DNA from: Falsochrobactrum tianjinense
GTDB taxonomy: Bacteria > Pseudomonadota > Alphaproteobacteria > Rhizobiales > Rhizobiaceae
Direction: 5' to 3'
DNA: 64,000 nt
Assembly (NCBI RefSeq): GCF_019100495.1
Contig: NZ_JAHRVA010000001.1
Span: forward strand, 936,597 to 1,000,596
In this document: piece by piece, positions 1 through 7,955 of the stretch
Layout: each line of letters opens with the position of its first letter
Numbering within the stretch: the first letter of the stretch is position 1
Translations under genes and position numbers: made by a program
The notes under the pieces: generated by a model
What the model was told of the DNA's origin: nothing
Seen by the model: only the letters and a program-made list of their open reading frames with translations
The model's database searches: none

Positions 1-154
1 TTGCAAGCAATTGATGAATGATTTCAATGAACTTCACTTCATCATCAATAAAGACCGATCCCTGCCGGGGTCTGGAGAAACGATTGAGGCCCGTAAATGA
101 AAGTGTTTTGCTGTCCGGGTCGTAGGCGATGGTATTTATTTTTGTTATGCGCAT
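1..154 (-). CDS. hypothetical protein (3' part lies beyond the window)
   Basis: An open frame of 51 codons runs leftwards off the window edge. It starts at an ATG preceded on the minus strand by GGAG at a normal distance; a second in-frame ATG five codons upstream overlaps that GGAG, so the downstream start is preferred. The visible N-terminus (MRITKINTIAYDPDSKTLSF) has no signal peptide or membrane segment and resembles no family I recognise. The C-terminal part is missing, so no function is proposed. Confidence 0.5.
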   Translation of the reverse strand, partial: MRITKINTIAYDPDSKTLSFTGLNRFSRPRQGSVFIDDEVKFIEIIHQLLA

Positions 155-275
155 TGGTTTGATCTCCATGCTTCTTGCATAAGCTGGCCTAAGAACGCTG
201 TCACAATCAATAGGGTGCGATTGTCATAATTGATATCTGCTCGCTGCCCTTGAGATTACCAATGCGGGAGCCCCA

Positions 276-497
276 TCAGGCTTTTTTCAGAAACTCGGTT
301 CGCAAAACCAGCCCCTTGACCTGTTTGGTATTGCAGTCGACCTCGTCAGGATTGCCGGTCAGACGGATACCTTTGATCAGCGTTCCGCGCTTGAGTGTCG
401 TCGACGTGCCTTTTACTTTCAGATCCTTGATAAGAGTAACCGAGTCACCGTCATTGAGCTGGGCGCCGTTGCTGTCGCGTACGATTTCATCTGACAT
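276..497 (-). CDS. PhnA-domain protein (YjdM C-terminal domain only)
   Basis: A 73-residue acidic/basic protein matching the C-terminal PhnA domain of the YjdM/PhnA family: a short SH3-like fold with the motif SNGAQLNDGDSVTLIKDLKV near the N-terminus and a GTLIKGIRL segment in the middle. Full-length YjdM proteins carry an N-terminal zinc ribbon with paired CxxC motifs; none is present here and the only cysteine is near residue 55. Despite the historic name, the family's link to phosphonate metabolism is weak and its role is unknown. It stands alone, without phn genes nearby. Family assignment is fairly sure; function is not. Confidence 0.8.
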   Translation of the reverse strand: MSDEIVRDSNGAQLNDGDSVTLIKDLKVKGTSTTLKRGTLIKGIRLTGNPDEVDCNTKQVKGLVLRTEFLKKA

Positions 498-631
498 GCA
501 TAAATCCTGATCATGATTGGCTGTGATTCATATTCAGTATGCTTATAGGAATAAGGCCCGAATGCCACAAGGCTGCATCGCCCATAACATGGTAGCCCTT
601 GCCGGTGCGCAACCGACTTGTTGCAACACGA

Positions 632-656
632 AAACGCCGCGATCACAGCGGCGTTT
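632..656 (-). terminator. Rho-independent terminator of the SH3-domain gene
   Basis: A 9-bp perfect stem (AAACGCCGC / GCGGCGTTT) with a 7-nt loop lies 17 bp past the stop codon of the minus-strand SH3 gene. The trailing U-run on the minus strand is short (TTTTCG), so termination may be moderate. Confidence 0.6.
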
Positions 657-672
657 CTCGGTCGCATATCTA

Positions 673-1158
673 CTATTGGCCGTGCGGCCCATCGCCTCCA
701 CGCGTACGATTGTAATAACGTGGACCACGGTGGCGGGGGCGATCCCAATGGCGGTGGCGATGATGCCAGCGACTACGGTGCCAGTCACGGCGGTGCCAAT
801 GGTCATCCCTGTCGTTGAGCGCTGCACCAATTGCGACACCCGCGATCAGCGGAATGCCTATGAGAGCGGCGCTGCGCCCGAAATCATCTGATCGGACTGA
901 TCCTTCACGTATCGCAAGATAGCGCGAAGATGCCCAGCCTGACATGCCGCTATAACTCACCTGACACCAGCTATAGCCGGTTGCGCAGCTATGCACGGTA
1001 ACAGGCGCCCGGTTGGGAATGCTGCCGATTCTGCCATAGCTGGTTCCGGGGCCGGTGCGGATATTAAGGTCAGCCGTCACAATTGCATTTGCGGCTTGCG
1101 CGGCACCGGCGGAAAAAACGCCGACAGCAACAATTGCGGCCTTGAAAGAAAGTTTCAT
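673..1158 (-). CDS. exported SH3-domain protein with His/Arg/Trp-rich tail
   Basis: A 161-residue protein. The start at 1158 is chosen because AGGGAGAA lies just upstream and a signal peptide follows at once (MKLSFKAAIVAVGVFSAGAA, cleavage after AQA). Residues about 25-85 form a bacterial SH3 domain (ADLNIRTGPGTSYGRIGSIP, then GYSWCQVSYSGMSGWASSRYL), a module that in periplasmic proteins usually binds cell-wall peptides. A glycine/alanine-rich hydrophobic stretch (IGIPLIAGVAIGAAL) follows, then a tail of about 45 residues extremely rich in His, Arg and Trp (DRDDHWHRRDWHRSRWHHRH). The tail could bind metal or anionic envelope polymers; this is inference. Domain call is firm, role unknown. Confidence 0.85.
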   Translation of the reverse strand: MKLSFKAAIVAVGVFSAGAAQAANAIVTADLNIRTGPGTSYGRIGSIPNRAPVTVHSCATGYSWCQVSYSGMSGWASSRYLAIREGSVRSDDFGRSAALIGIPLIAGVAIGAALNDRDDHWHRRDWHRSRWHHRHRHWDRPRHRGPRYYNRTRGGDGPHGQ

Positions 1159-1274
1159 CGCAGTTCTCCCTGAACAGCTTCTTTTCAGATAAACGAAGCA
1201 GGGGCGTGGGAGGTTCCTTGGCCATATCTGGCAGCGATTGCATTGCACCTTGGAACAGCGCGAAAACGGCGACT

Positions 1275-1364
1275 TTATCGACGGTAGCGCAAAATGACGG
1301 CTATCGCAAATATGGCCAGGCCGATTGCGATGACACCCTGCAACACAAATATCCAGTTCATCAT
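1275..1364 (-). CDS. small single-pass membrane protein, 29 residues
   Basis: A short minus-strand frame reads MMNWIFVLQGVIAIGLAIFA followed by IAVILRYRR and a TAA stop. It has one clear hydrophobic helix of about 22 residues and a basic C-terminal end, the usual look of bacterial small membrane proteins. AAGGGAAA lies 5-12 nt upstream of the first ATG as a plausible ribosome binding site. It sits between the SH3 gene and the receptor-channel gene. No homologue is recognised; coding status rests on the hydrophobic composition and binding site only. Confidence 0.5.
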   Translation of the reverse strand: MMNWIFVLQGVIAIGLAIFAIAVILRYRR

Positions 1365-1532
1365 GGTGTTTCCCTTGGGGCGTCCGGCAGCATAGAGAGC
1401 CGGTTCAACAGAAGGGTTTCCTATCGCATTTTGGCATAAAACAAAACGCACAAGGCGAAGTGGCGCCTAAAATCATGAAAATATTAAAGATTTTACTAAT
1501 ATACGATCAATAATGACCACTGAGGCAGGGGT

Positions 1533-1560
1533 AAAAAAGCGGCCGTTTGACCGCTTTTCC
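1533..1560 (-). terminator. terminator downstream of the receptor-channel gene
   Basis: AAAAGCGG / CCGCTTTT forms an 8-bp stem with an 8-nt loop, followed on the minus strand by a run of six T. It lies about 17 bp beyond the stop codon of the minus-strand channel gene. Confidence 0.8.
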
Positions 1561-1576
1561 AAATTTGCCCCATCAA

Positions 1577-2707
1577 TTAATTGTTCGGTCCAAAATATTT
1601 GTCTTTCAATTCGGCAATATCCTCATTCTCATACATGCTGATAATCGCGATCGAAGCGGGTTTCACAAGATCGCTATGGCGTGGAAAAGCAAAGCCGTAT
1701 TTATCGGGGCTAAAAACATTGCCGACAACATCGATGGCTTCCTGCGGGTTCTTGTGCGCATAATATTCCAGCACCGGACTATCGCCGACAATCGCGGCAA
1801 CCTCGTTATTGACCAGCGCTGCAACAGCTTCGGGAAGGTGATCAAAGGGCACTGTTGCAATGGATCGCTCTTTCATTATCTGTTCGGATACGCTTCCACT
1901 GCGCACTCCGACAGATTTGTTTTGTAGATCGGCAATACCGGTAATATTGTGAGTGATATGGGCCACGGTCATCACGCTGGTAATGGATGAGGTGACATAA
2001 GCAACGACGGCTATGCCGAATACGAGCCAGAATGCCTGCCAGATGCGGCCAATCCAGCCGAATAGATTTTTACGCGAGCTTTTTCCGGTCGTTGCGATAG
2101 AGACGACATGATAAAAACTCTCGGCAAAGCCTTCATGCCAGTATCTGGGGAAATTCTGGTCGAAGCGTCGGTCGAACAAAGTCAAAAAAAGTGTCGCTGC
2201 AAGAATAACAATGCCGATCCAGGCATAGGTGGCCAGATGTCCGGCGTCTTCGAGATTGGTTATCAATTCGCCCCAACTGTTCCCTGCATCCGTATGCGTC
2301 ATGATACGCAGGCCCGCATCGAACCAGGGATGGGTGAAGTCTACGACCTCCGCACGGCTTTCCGTGATCGTTAGATTGGTGACACCTGCGTCGACCTGAT
2401 TTTCGGAGACGGCTTTGACCAGCTCGTTATAGTTGGGATATTCGACAAATTTCGAAGCGAGATTGAGCCGTAAGGCGACATTCTGCCAAAGATCGATTGC
2501 CATGCCTCCAAAAGCGCCGCCCTGATTGGTGACGAATGGCTCGCTCACATAAACGCCGACCTTCACTGGCCTCAGAGGCGCATCTTGCGAACCGGCAGGC
2601 ACACAGAATACTGCGAAAAAAATGAGCGCAAGAAAATTCCGTATTGCAAGGGAGGCCGAATTTCTGCCTATATTACACGACAACACTGACCGATACCTGT
2701 TTCTCAT
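1577..2707 (-). CDS. prokaryotic ionotropic glutamate receptor-like channel (ligand-binding domain split by a pore module)
   Basis: A 376-residue protein. Residues about 20-40 are a signal peptide. A periplasmic solute-binding lobe follows (about 45-150, with NLTITESRAEVVDFTHPWFD, the classic SBP_bac_3 signature). This lobe is interrupted by a transmembrane helix (161-178), a short re-entrant pore-like segment (194-212, SIATTGKSS) and a second transmembrane helix (222-246, ending YVTSSITSVMT), after which the second ligand-binding lobe resumes (255-370). That S1-M1-P-M2-S2 order is the ionotropic glutamate receptor plan known from cyanobacterial GluR0. The potassium filter TVGYG of GluR0 is absent, so ion selectivity cannot be predicted. 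No ribosome binding site is evident; TATAAT lies 16 bp upstream of the ATG on the minus strand. Single gene with its own terminator. Confidence 0.8.
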   Translation of the reverse strand: MRNRYRSVLSCNIGRNSASLAIRNFLALIFFAVFCVPAGSQDAPLRPVKVGVYVSEPFVTNQGGAFGGMAIDLWQNVALRLNLASKFVEYPNYNELVKAVSENQVDAGVTNLTITESRAEVVDFTHPWFDAGLRIMTHTDAGNSWGELITNLEDAGHLATYAWIGIVILAATLFLTLFDRRFDQNFPRYWHEGFAESFYHVVSIATTGKSSRKNLFGWIGRIWQAFWLVFGIAVVAYVTSSITSVMTVAHITHNITGIADLQNKSVGVRSGSVSEQIMKERSIATVPFDHLPEAVAALVNNEVAAIVGDSPVLEYYAHKNPQEAIDVVGNVFSPDKYGFAFPRHSDLVKPASIAIISMYENEDIAELKDKYFGPNN

Positions 2708-2856
2708 GGATATTGAATGGAGATTATAGGTATTTCTCCGCAGGATGGAAGTAGATTTGCAGCATTATTAAGCGCTATTATTTAATGCTAAATAATGATG
2801 CAGGTGCAGCGGGATGATCCTATCCGGGCAATAAAGCTTCCGGGACGGACAGAAAT

Positions 2857-4026
2857 TCAAATGGCGGCAAATCCTTTTTTCAGATCGGCGATCAGATCCG
2901 GCACATCCTCAAACCCGATTTGCAGGCGTATGACCGGCCCCGCATAATCGCCTTTCGCAATCGTGCGGTCCTTGAGGTGGACTTCATTGGCAAGGCTTTC
3001 ATAGCCGCCCCATGAATAGCCGAGGCCAAAAATTTCAAGCGCATTGAGAAATGCGTGTGCTTCCGGTTGCCCGCCCTTTTCCAGAACGAAAGCGAATACG
3101 CCGGATGAGCCGCTAAAATCACGCTTCCAGATTTCATGGCCGGGATGGCTTTCTAGCGCTGGATGCAGGACGCGTTCGACTGCCGGATGGCTTTCAAGCC
3201 AGTGGGCGATTTCAAGAGCGCTTTTGCGGTGATGCTCCAGCCGTACGCCCATCGTGCGCAGGCCACGCAATATTTGATATGTGTCATCGGGTGCCGCGCA
3301 CAAACCCATCGTGCCATGCGTTTCCAGAAGTTGCGGCCAGCATTTTTCATTGGCGGAAATAGTCCCGAATAGAATATCGGCATGGCCTGATGGATACTTG
3401 GTTGCGGCGTGAATGCTGATGTCCACGCCGAAATCGAGTGCTCTGAAATAAATCGGCGTCGCCCAGGTATTGTCCATCATGACGATGGCTCCGCCCTTAT
3501 GCGCTGCTTCCGCGATCGCAGGAATGTCCTGAACCTCGAATGTGTTCGACGCCGGAGATTCCGTAAAAATGACCTTGGTATTGGGGCGCATCAGTCCGGC
3601 AATGGCAGAGCCGATTTCGGGTTCATAATAGTCGACCTCTACGCCCATGCGCTTGAGGATCGTATCGACAAAATGGCGGGTCGGATTATAGATGGAATCG
3701 ACAAACAGCGCGTGGTCGCCAGGCGAAAGGAAGCCGAGAAGGGGGACGGTGACAGCAGCTAGTCCCGATGGAACGCAAACCGTTCCTGCCGAGCCTTCAA
3801 GCGCATCAATCGCCTTGCACAAGGCTTCACTGGTTGGCGTGCCGCGTGTGCCATAGGTGTATTTCTGTCCGCCGCTCGCCATCGTTTGCGCATCAGGAAA
3901 CAGGACCGTTGAAGCGCGTACCACGGGTGGGTTGACAAAGCCGTGATAGTCGCGCGGCGCATAGCCATCATGAGCAAGCCGTGTGTTTATGCCCGGTTTT
4001 TCTGTTCTGTCCTGCTTATTAGCCAC
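2857..4026 (-). CDS. metC: cystathionine beta-lyase
   Basis: A 389-residue PLP enzyme of the Cys/Met metabolism family, cleaving cystathionine to homocysteine, pyruvate and ammonia in the cytoplasm. The start is GTG, with GGAGG seven bases before it. Visible features are the N-terminal substrate loop (TYGTRGTPTSEAL), the PLP-binding region (VMMDNTWATPIYFRALDFGV) and the catalytic lysine in SIHAATKYPSGHADILFGTI, followed by the GLRTMGVRL motif typical of the MetC branch. The length is normal. It is monocistronic here; the related sulfhydrylase at 61862 is a separate member of the same superfamily. Confidence 0.9.
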   Translation of the reverse strand: MANKQDRTEKPGINTRLAHDGYAPRDYHGFVNPPVVRASTVLFPDAQTMASGGQKYTYGTRGTPTSEALCKAIDALEGSAGTVCVPSGLAAVTVPLLGFLSPGDHALFVDSIYNPTRHFVDTILKRMGVEVDYYEPEIGSAIAGLMRPNTKVIFTESPASNTFEVQDIPAIAEAAHKGGAIVMMDNTWATPIYFRALDFGVDISIHAATKYPSGHADILFGTISANEKCWPQLLETHGTMGLCAAPDDTYQILRGLRTMGVRLEHHRKSALEIAHWLESHPAVERVLHPALESHPGHEIWKRDFSGSSGVFAFVLEKGGQPEAHAFLNALEIFGLGYSWGGYESLANEVHLKDRTIAKGDYAGPVIRLQIGFEDVPDLIADLKKGFAAI

Positions 4027-4246
4027 GAAATTGCCTCCAGACCGTGTTGCATGCTGGTCCGCCGATTCTCATTTCGATGATTCTGCAAAGCCTGTTTGCT
4101 GAGAAGGCAGGCATGACAGAAAATCCTTGAGTTCTTCCCCGGCGGAAACCCTGCTGCATGGTTCCTTAAATCGGAATCGATTTAAGGTAAAATTATGCAG
4201 TTCCTTTGTAACAGTTATACCAAAGTAACGGAAAGAGTAGTCCTGT

Positions 4247-5014
4247 ATGGCAGAGGCAAAAGCAAAGGATATTCTCCTCCAGCCGTTTCGTGTGGCTTCA
4301 GAACTGATGCGCGCCCTTTTCAAGCCTGCCTATCGGGGTGCTCCGTCGGCGTGGACGCTGGAAATGACGGCGGTAATTGTGGTTTTGCCGTTTATTCTGC
4401 TTGTGCTGCACATCTGGGACGCGCAGCTTGCCCGAAGCGCTATGACCAGCGATTGGATACTGATGAAGGGGCTGCGCGCGGCAACAGACTCGATCCGTAC
4501 GCTCGTCTGGCTTTTTATTGCCCTTATTGTCTGGCTCGTGACGGCATGCCTGCTTTCTCCGTCGATTCGCATTTCTTTCCGGAGCGCGCTGGTCTGGTTA
4601 CATGGCTGGGCAACTTTGCTGCTCATATCAATCCTTGCCGGAAGTTTTCCGTTGGAAATCGGCAAACTTGCTATAGGGCGGGCGCGGCCGGTGCTGCTTG
4701 ACGAACTGGGCGCAGCCTACTTCTCTCCTTTCCACGGCGAGCATGCCTATGAAAGTTTCCCATCCGGCCATTCCATGATGGCAGGCATTATGCTGGTATC
4801 ATTCTGGATTTTCCTTCCTCGCTGGCGAATCGCAACCGTGCCGGTTTGCTTGCTTCTCGCCATCAGCAGGCTTGCGGCGGGTGCGCATTATCCCACCGAT
4901 GTGGTCGCAGGGCTGACCGTCGGCATAATTGCAGCTTGGTGGGTGGCGCGCTTTTTGGCGACGCGAAATATTATTTTTTCTTTTTCCGGGGAGCGGGCTT
5001 TTCCGCAGGTCTGA
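4247..5014 (+). CDS. PAP2-family membrane phosphatase
   Basis: A 255-residue integral membrane protein with about six hydrophobic helices. All three parts of the PAP2 catalytic signature are present in order: KLAIGRARP, then YESFPSGHSMMAG, then SRLAAGAHYPTDVVAG, giving the Lys/Arg/His/Asp active site that dephosphorylates lipid phosphates on the outer face of the membrane. Candidate substrates are undecaprenyl pyrophosphate, phosphatidic acid, phosphatidylglycerophosphate or a lipid A phosphate; the sequence does not decide. GGAAAGAG precedes the ATG. It is divergent from metC and followed by a long gap, so it is probably transcribed alone. Confidence 0.85.
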   Translation: MAEAKAKDILLQPFRVASELMRALFKPAYRGAPSAWTLEMTAVIVVLPFILLVLHIWDAQLARSAMTSDWILMKGLRAATDSIRTLVWLFIALIVWLVTACLLSPSIRISFRSALVWLHGWATLLLISILAGSFPLEIGKLAIGRARPVLLDELGAAYFSPFHGEHAYESFPSGHSMMAGIMLVSFWIFLPRWRIATVPVCLLLAISRLAAGAHYPTDVVAGLTVGIIAAWWVARFLATRNIIFSFSGERAFPQV

Positions 5015-5466
5015 ATTTGCCTGAAATATGGCCCTGTGGGAATGTATAAGCGTCTGAGAAATCTAGTAACTTATTGCCATGATTATATTATTTTGCAGAG
5101 TTCCATTTTAGGTATTATTTGCCCTCATCACTGGGCCGATTTACCCGGAAGTAGGGAAATCATGTAAAAACTCACGGATCTCGCACAGTTTTTTTCAATG
5201 ATTTGGCCTTTTCTCCTGCGTTATTAACTTGACCAAAGCCAAAATATCGCCTTCGATAGGGTTGTGAAGGCGGCAGGGAAGTCACCATGCCCGAATTAAG
5301 CAATAAGGACCGATAACGGTTCAGGGTGAGGGGAATTGCCTGCATTAGGCATGGCTTGGGGGATGCACATTTTTCTCGAGCTTCTGCAAAAAATATAGCA
5401 ACAAAGGCGTTTGGGCTGAATCCGGCTCTACGGCTTCCAGGGAACTTAAAAAAGGTTGCAGGCCAG
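5015..5466 (+). other. intergenic region upstream of aapJ
   Basis: About 450 bases without a convincing gene. It presumably carries the aapJ promoter. A CTTGACC near 5228 could be part of a -35 element, but no matching -10 is clear. Nothing else is recognised. Confidence 0.4.
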
Positions 5467-6498
5467 ATGAAAAAAACTGTTTTGACGGGTGTATTGGGTG
5501 TGGCGGCGTTGCTTGGCGCGGCTTGGGGAGCATCGGCGGACACGCTTTCCGATGTAAAGGAGAAAGGTTTCCTACAGTGCGGCGTCAATACTGGCCTTCT
5601 CGGCTTTGCTTCGCCTGATGATAAGGGCGAATGGTCGGGTTTCGATGTCGACTATTGCCGCGCAGTGGCAGCGGCAATCTTTGGCGATCCCACCAAGGTG
5701 AAATTCACGCCGCTTAACGCCAAGGAGCGTTTCACCGCGCTTCAGTCGGGCGAAGTGGATGTGCTGATCCGCAACACCACCTGGACCATCGGTCGCGATA
5801 CGTCGCTTGGCCTCGATTTCGCCGGCGTAAATTATTACGACGGTCAGGGTTTCATGATCAATGCGAAGAAGCTGTCGGGTATCAATTCCGCCTTGCAGCT
5901 TTCGGGTGCATCGATCTGCGTTCAGGCCGGCACGACCACTGAATTGAACATGGCCGATTATTTCCGTGCCAACAAAATGGAATATAATCCGGTGGTCTTC
6001 GAGAAGCTCGAAGAGGCCAATGCAGCCTATGATTCGGGCCGCTGTGATGCCTATACCACCGACCAGTCCGGTCTTTATGCGACCCGCCTGACACTGGCTA
6101 ATCCGGACGACCATGTTGTTTTGCCGGAAATCATTTCCAAGGAGCCGCTCGGCCCCGCCGTTCGCCAAGGCGATTCCCAATGGGCAGATGTGATTCGCTG
6201 GACCCATTACGCGCTGCTCAATGCGGAGGAATTCGGCATTACTCAGGCCAATGTCGAGGAAATGAAGGGTTCCGACAACCCTGAAATCAAGCGCCTTCTG
6301 GGTTCTGAAGCTGATACGAAGATCGGTACCGATCTTGGCCTCACCAATGACTGGGTGGTGAACATCCTTAAGGGTGTCGGCAATTACGGTGAGATTTTCG
6401 AGCGCAACCTTGGTGCGGGCAGCCCGCTCAAGATCGCCCGCGGCGTCAATGCCCAGTGGACCAAGGGTGGCCTGCAATACGGCATGCCGATCCGCTAG
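5467..6498 (+). CDS. aapJ: general L-amino-acid ABC transporter, periplasmic binding protein
   Basis: A 343-residue solute-binding protein. The start at 5467 is chosen because a standard signal peptide begins there (MKKTVLTGVLGVAALLGAAW, cleavage after ASA); the frame is open upstream but encodes no export signal. The mature part has the family 3 pattern: GVNTGLLGFASPDDKGEWSG, FDVDYCRAVAAAIFG and the ligand-site region VLIRNTTWTIGRDTSLGLDF. It delivers a broad range of L-amino acids to AapQ/AapM, as described for Rhizobium leguminosarum. First gene of aapJQMP; its stop codon lies inside the arm of a palindromic repeat and a hairpin separates it from aapQ, which should favour excess of the binding protein. 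Confidence 0.93.
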   Translation: MKKTVLTGVLGVAALLGAAWGASADTLSDVKEKGFLQCGVNTGLLGFASPDDKGEWSGFDVDYCRAVAAAIFGDPTKVKFTPLNAKERFTALQSGEVDVLIRNTTWTIGRDTSLGLDFAGVNYYDGQGFMINAKKLSGINSALQLSGASICVQAGTTTELNMADYFRANKMEYNPVVFEKLEEANAAYDSGRCDAYTTDQSGLYATRLTLANPDDHVVLPEIISKEPLGPAVRQGDSQWADVIRWTHYALLNAEEFGITQANVEEMKGSDNPEIKRLLGSEADTKIGTDLGLTNDWVVNILKGVGNYGEIFERNLGAGSPLKIARGVNAQWTKGGLQYGMPIR

Positions 6499-6571
6499 TG
6501 TGGCTTACGTATTTGAAGTTCTGAACACAGATACCAAGCAAATGACAGGAACTTCAAACCCACCGCACTAG
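6495..6571. repeat. 77-bp imperfect palindromic element spanning the aapJ stop codon
   Basis: The left end begins CTAGTGTGG and contains TTTGAAGTTCTG; the right end contains AGGAACTTCAAA and closes with CCGCACTAG. The two arms are imperfect reverse complements separated by about 22 bases, so the whole can fold into one long hairpin. The left arm supplies the TAG stop of aapJ. The form is that of a REP/MITE-like dispersed palindrome or a transcript-stabilising hairpin. I saw no second copy in this window. Confidence 0.6.
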
Positions 6572-6598
6572 GAAGGGGACCTTTATCAGCCGATATCA

Positions 6599-6626
6599 GG
6601 CGGGGGCGTTATGCGCCCGCCAGATT
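6599..6626 (+). terminator. terminator/attenuator-like hairpin between aapJ and aapQ
   Basis: GGCGGG-G-GCG, loop TTAT, then GCG-CCCGCC forms a strong stem with one bulged G, followed by AGATTTTTC. It is about 100 bp after aapJ and 135 bp before aapQ, both on the plus strand. It probably acts as a partial terminator or 3' stabiliser that sets the ratio of binding protein to permease. Confidence 0.65.
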
Positions 6627-6759
6627 TTTCGGCTCTGTAGGTCTGCTAATCCGCATCTTGCAGCACGAATTGCAAGGCAGAACGGTTCGGCGTCCCATGT
6701 TTCTGAAAATGGATTCTATTTTCGGGCCGATGCTGTAGCCGAAAGAAAACAGGAAACAT

Positions 6760-7953
6760 ATGGCTTCCTTTTCTGTACGCGAAAAACGCCACAACAGCAG
6801 CGGAACTTCATTTTTGTATGATCCGCGCGTTCGGGGCATCTTTTATCAGGTTCTGGTTTTCGTGGCCGTTGTGGCTGTGATTTACTGGATCGTGGACAAC
6901 ACGATCACCAATCTCCAGCGCGCCAGTATTGCTTCCGGCTTCGATTTCCTGAATGGGCGGGCTGGGTTTGACGTCAGCCAGTCGCTGATTTCCTATTCCA
7001 GCGATTCTACCTATGGGCGGGCCATACTGGTTGGTCTGCTGAATACGCTCTATGTAGCGGTTCTGGGGATCATTACCGCATCGATCATTGGTTTCCTGGT
7101 TGGCATCGGGCGGCTTTCAAAAAACTGGCTGATACGCAAGATCTGTATGGTTTATGTGGAGATCTTCCGTAATATTCCGCCCCTTCTGGTTATTTTCTTC
7201 TGGTATTTCGGCGTCTTGTCGGTATTGCCGCAGGCACGAGAAAGCCTGGCCTTGCCATTCGGCGGCTTTCTCAATAACCGGGGTTTTTTCTTTCCTGCTC
7301 CGATATGGGGTGAGGGAGCGTGGCTCATTCCTGTGGCTCTGCTGCTCGGTATGGCTGCCGCCTTTATGATCGCGCGATGGGCGCGCCGCAGGCGCATGGC
7401 GACGGGCCAGCCTTTTCATACGGTTCAGGTGACGATAGCGCTGATTGTCGGCCTTCCATTGCTGGCGCTCATCGCCACTGGTTTTCCCGTTTCCTTCGAT
7501 TTTCCAACGCTGGGCACGTTTAATCTCACCGGCGGCAGTCAGGTAAAGCCGGAATTTCTGGCGCTGTTTCTGGCCCTTTCCTTCTATACGGCGGCATTCA
7601 TTGCCGAAACCGTTCGTGCAGGCGTGCTCGGGGTGAGCAAGGGGCAGACCGAAGCGGCCTATGCGCTCGGCCTGCGCAGCGGCACGACAATGCGCCTCGT
7701 CATCGTACCGCAGGCGTTGCGCATTATCATTCCGCCGCTTTCAAGCCAGTATCTGAACCTGACCAAGAACTCCTCGCTGGCGATTGCCATTGGTTATCCG
7801 GACCTTGTCGCGATTGGCGGGACGATTCTCAATCAGACCGGCCAGTCCGTTGAAGTGGTTGCAATCTGGATGGTGATCTATCTCGGCATCAGTCTGATCA
7901 CTTCGGGCCTGATGAACTGGTTCAATGCCAAAATGGCACTGGTGGAGAGATAA
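6760..7953 (+). CDS. aapQ: general L-amino-acid ABC transporter, permease AapQ
   Basis: A 397-residue inner-membrane permease of the HisMQ type. A long N-terminal extension with the first helix (about 28-46) and a periplasmic loop precedes the membrane core. The core has the [12 protein letters not shown]-type TMD entry ([20 protein letters not shown]) and the cytoplasmic EAA loop, [20 protein letters not shown] with [18 protein letters not shown] after it, which docks on the ATPase. The extra length over short HisQ proteins is typical of AapQ. AGGAAA precedes the ATG. It is followed two bases after its stop by aapM. Confidence 0.93.
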   Translation: MASFSVREKRHNSSGTSFLYDPRVRGIFYQVLVFVAVVAVIYWIVDNTITNLQRASIASGFDFLNGRAGFDVSQSLISYSSDSTYGRAILVGLLNTLYVAVLGIITASIIGFLVGIGRLSKNWLIRKICMVYVEIFRNIPPLLVIFFWYFGVLSVLPQARESLALPFGGFLNNRGFFFPAPIWGEGAWLIPVALLLGMAAAFMIARWARRRRMATGQPFHTVQVTIALIVGLPLLALIATGFPVSFDFPTLGTFNLTGGSQVKPEFLALFLALSFYTAAFIAETVRAGVLGVSKGQTEAAYALGLRSGTTMRLVIVPQALRIIIPPLSSQYLNLTKNSSLAIAIGYPDLVAIGGTILNQTGQSVEVVAIWMVIYLGISLITSGLMNWFNAKMALVER

Positions 7954-7955
7954 TA

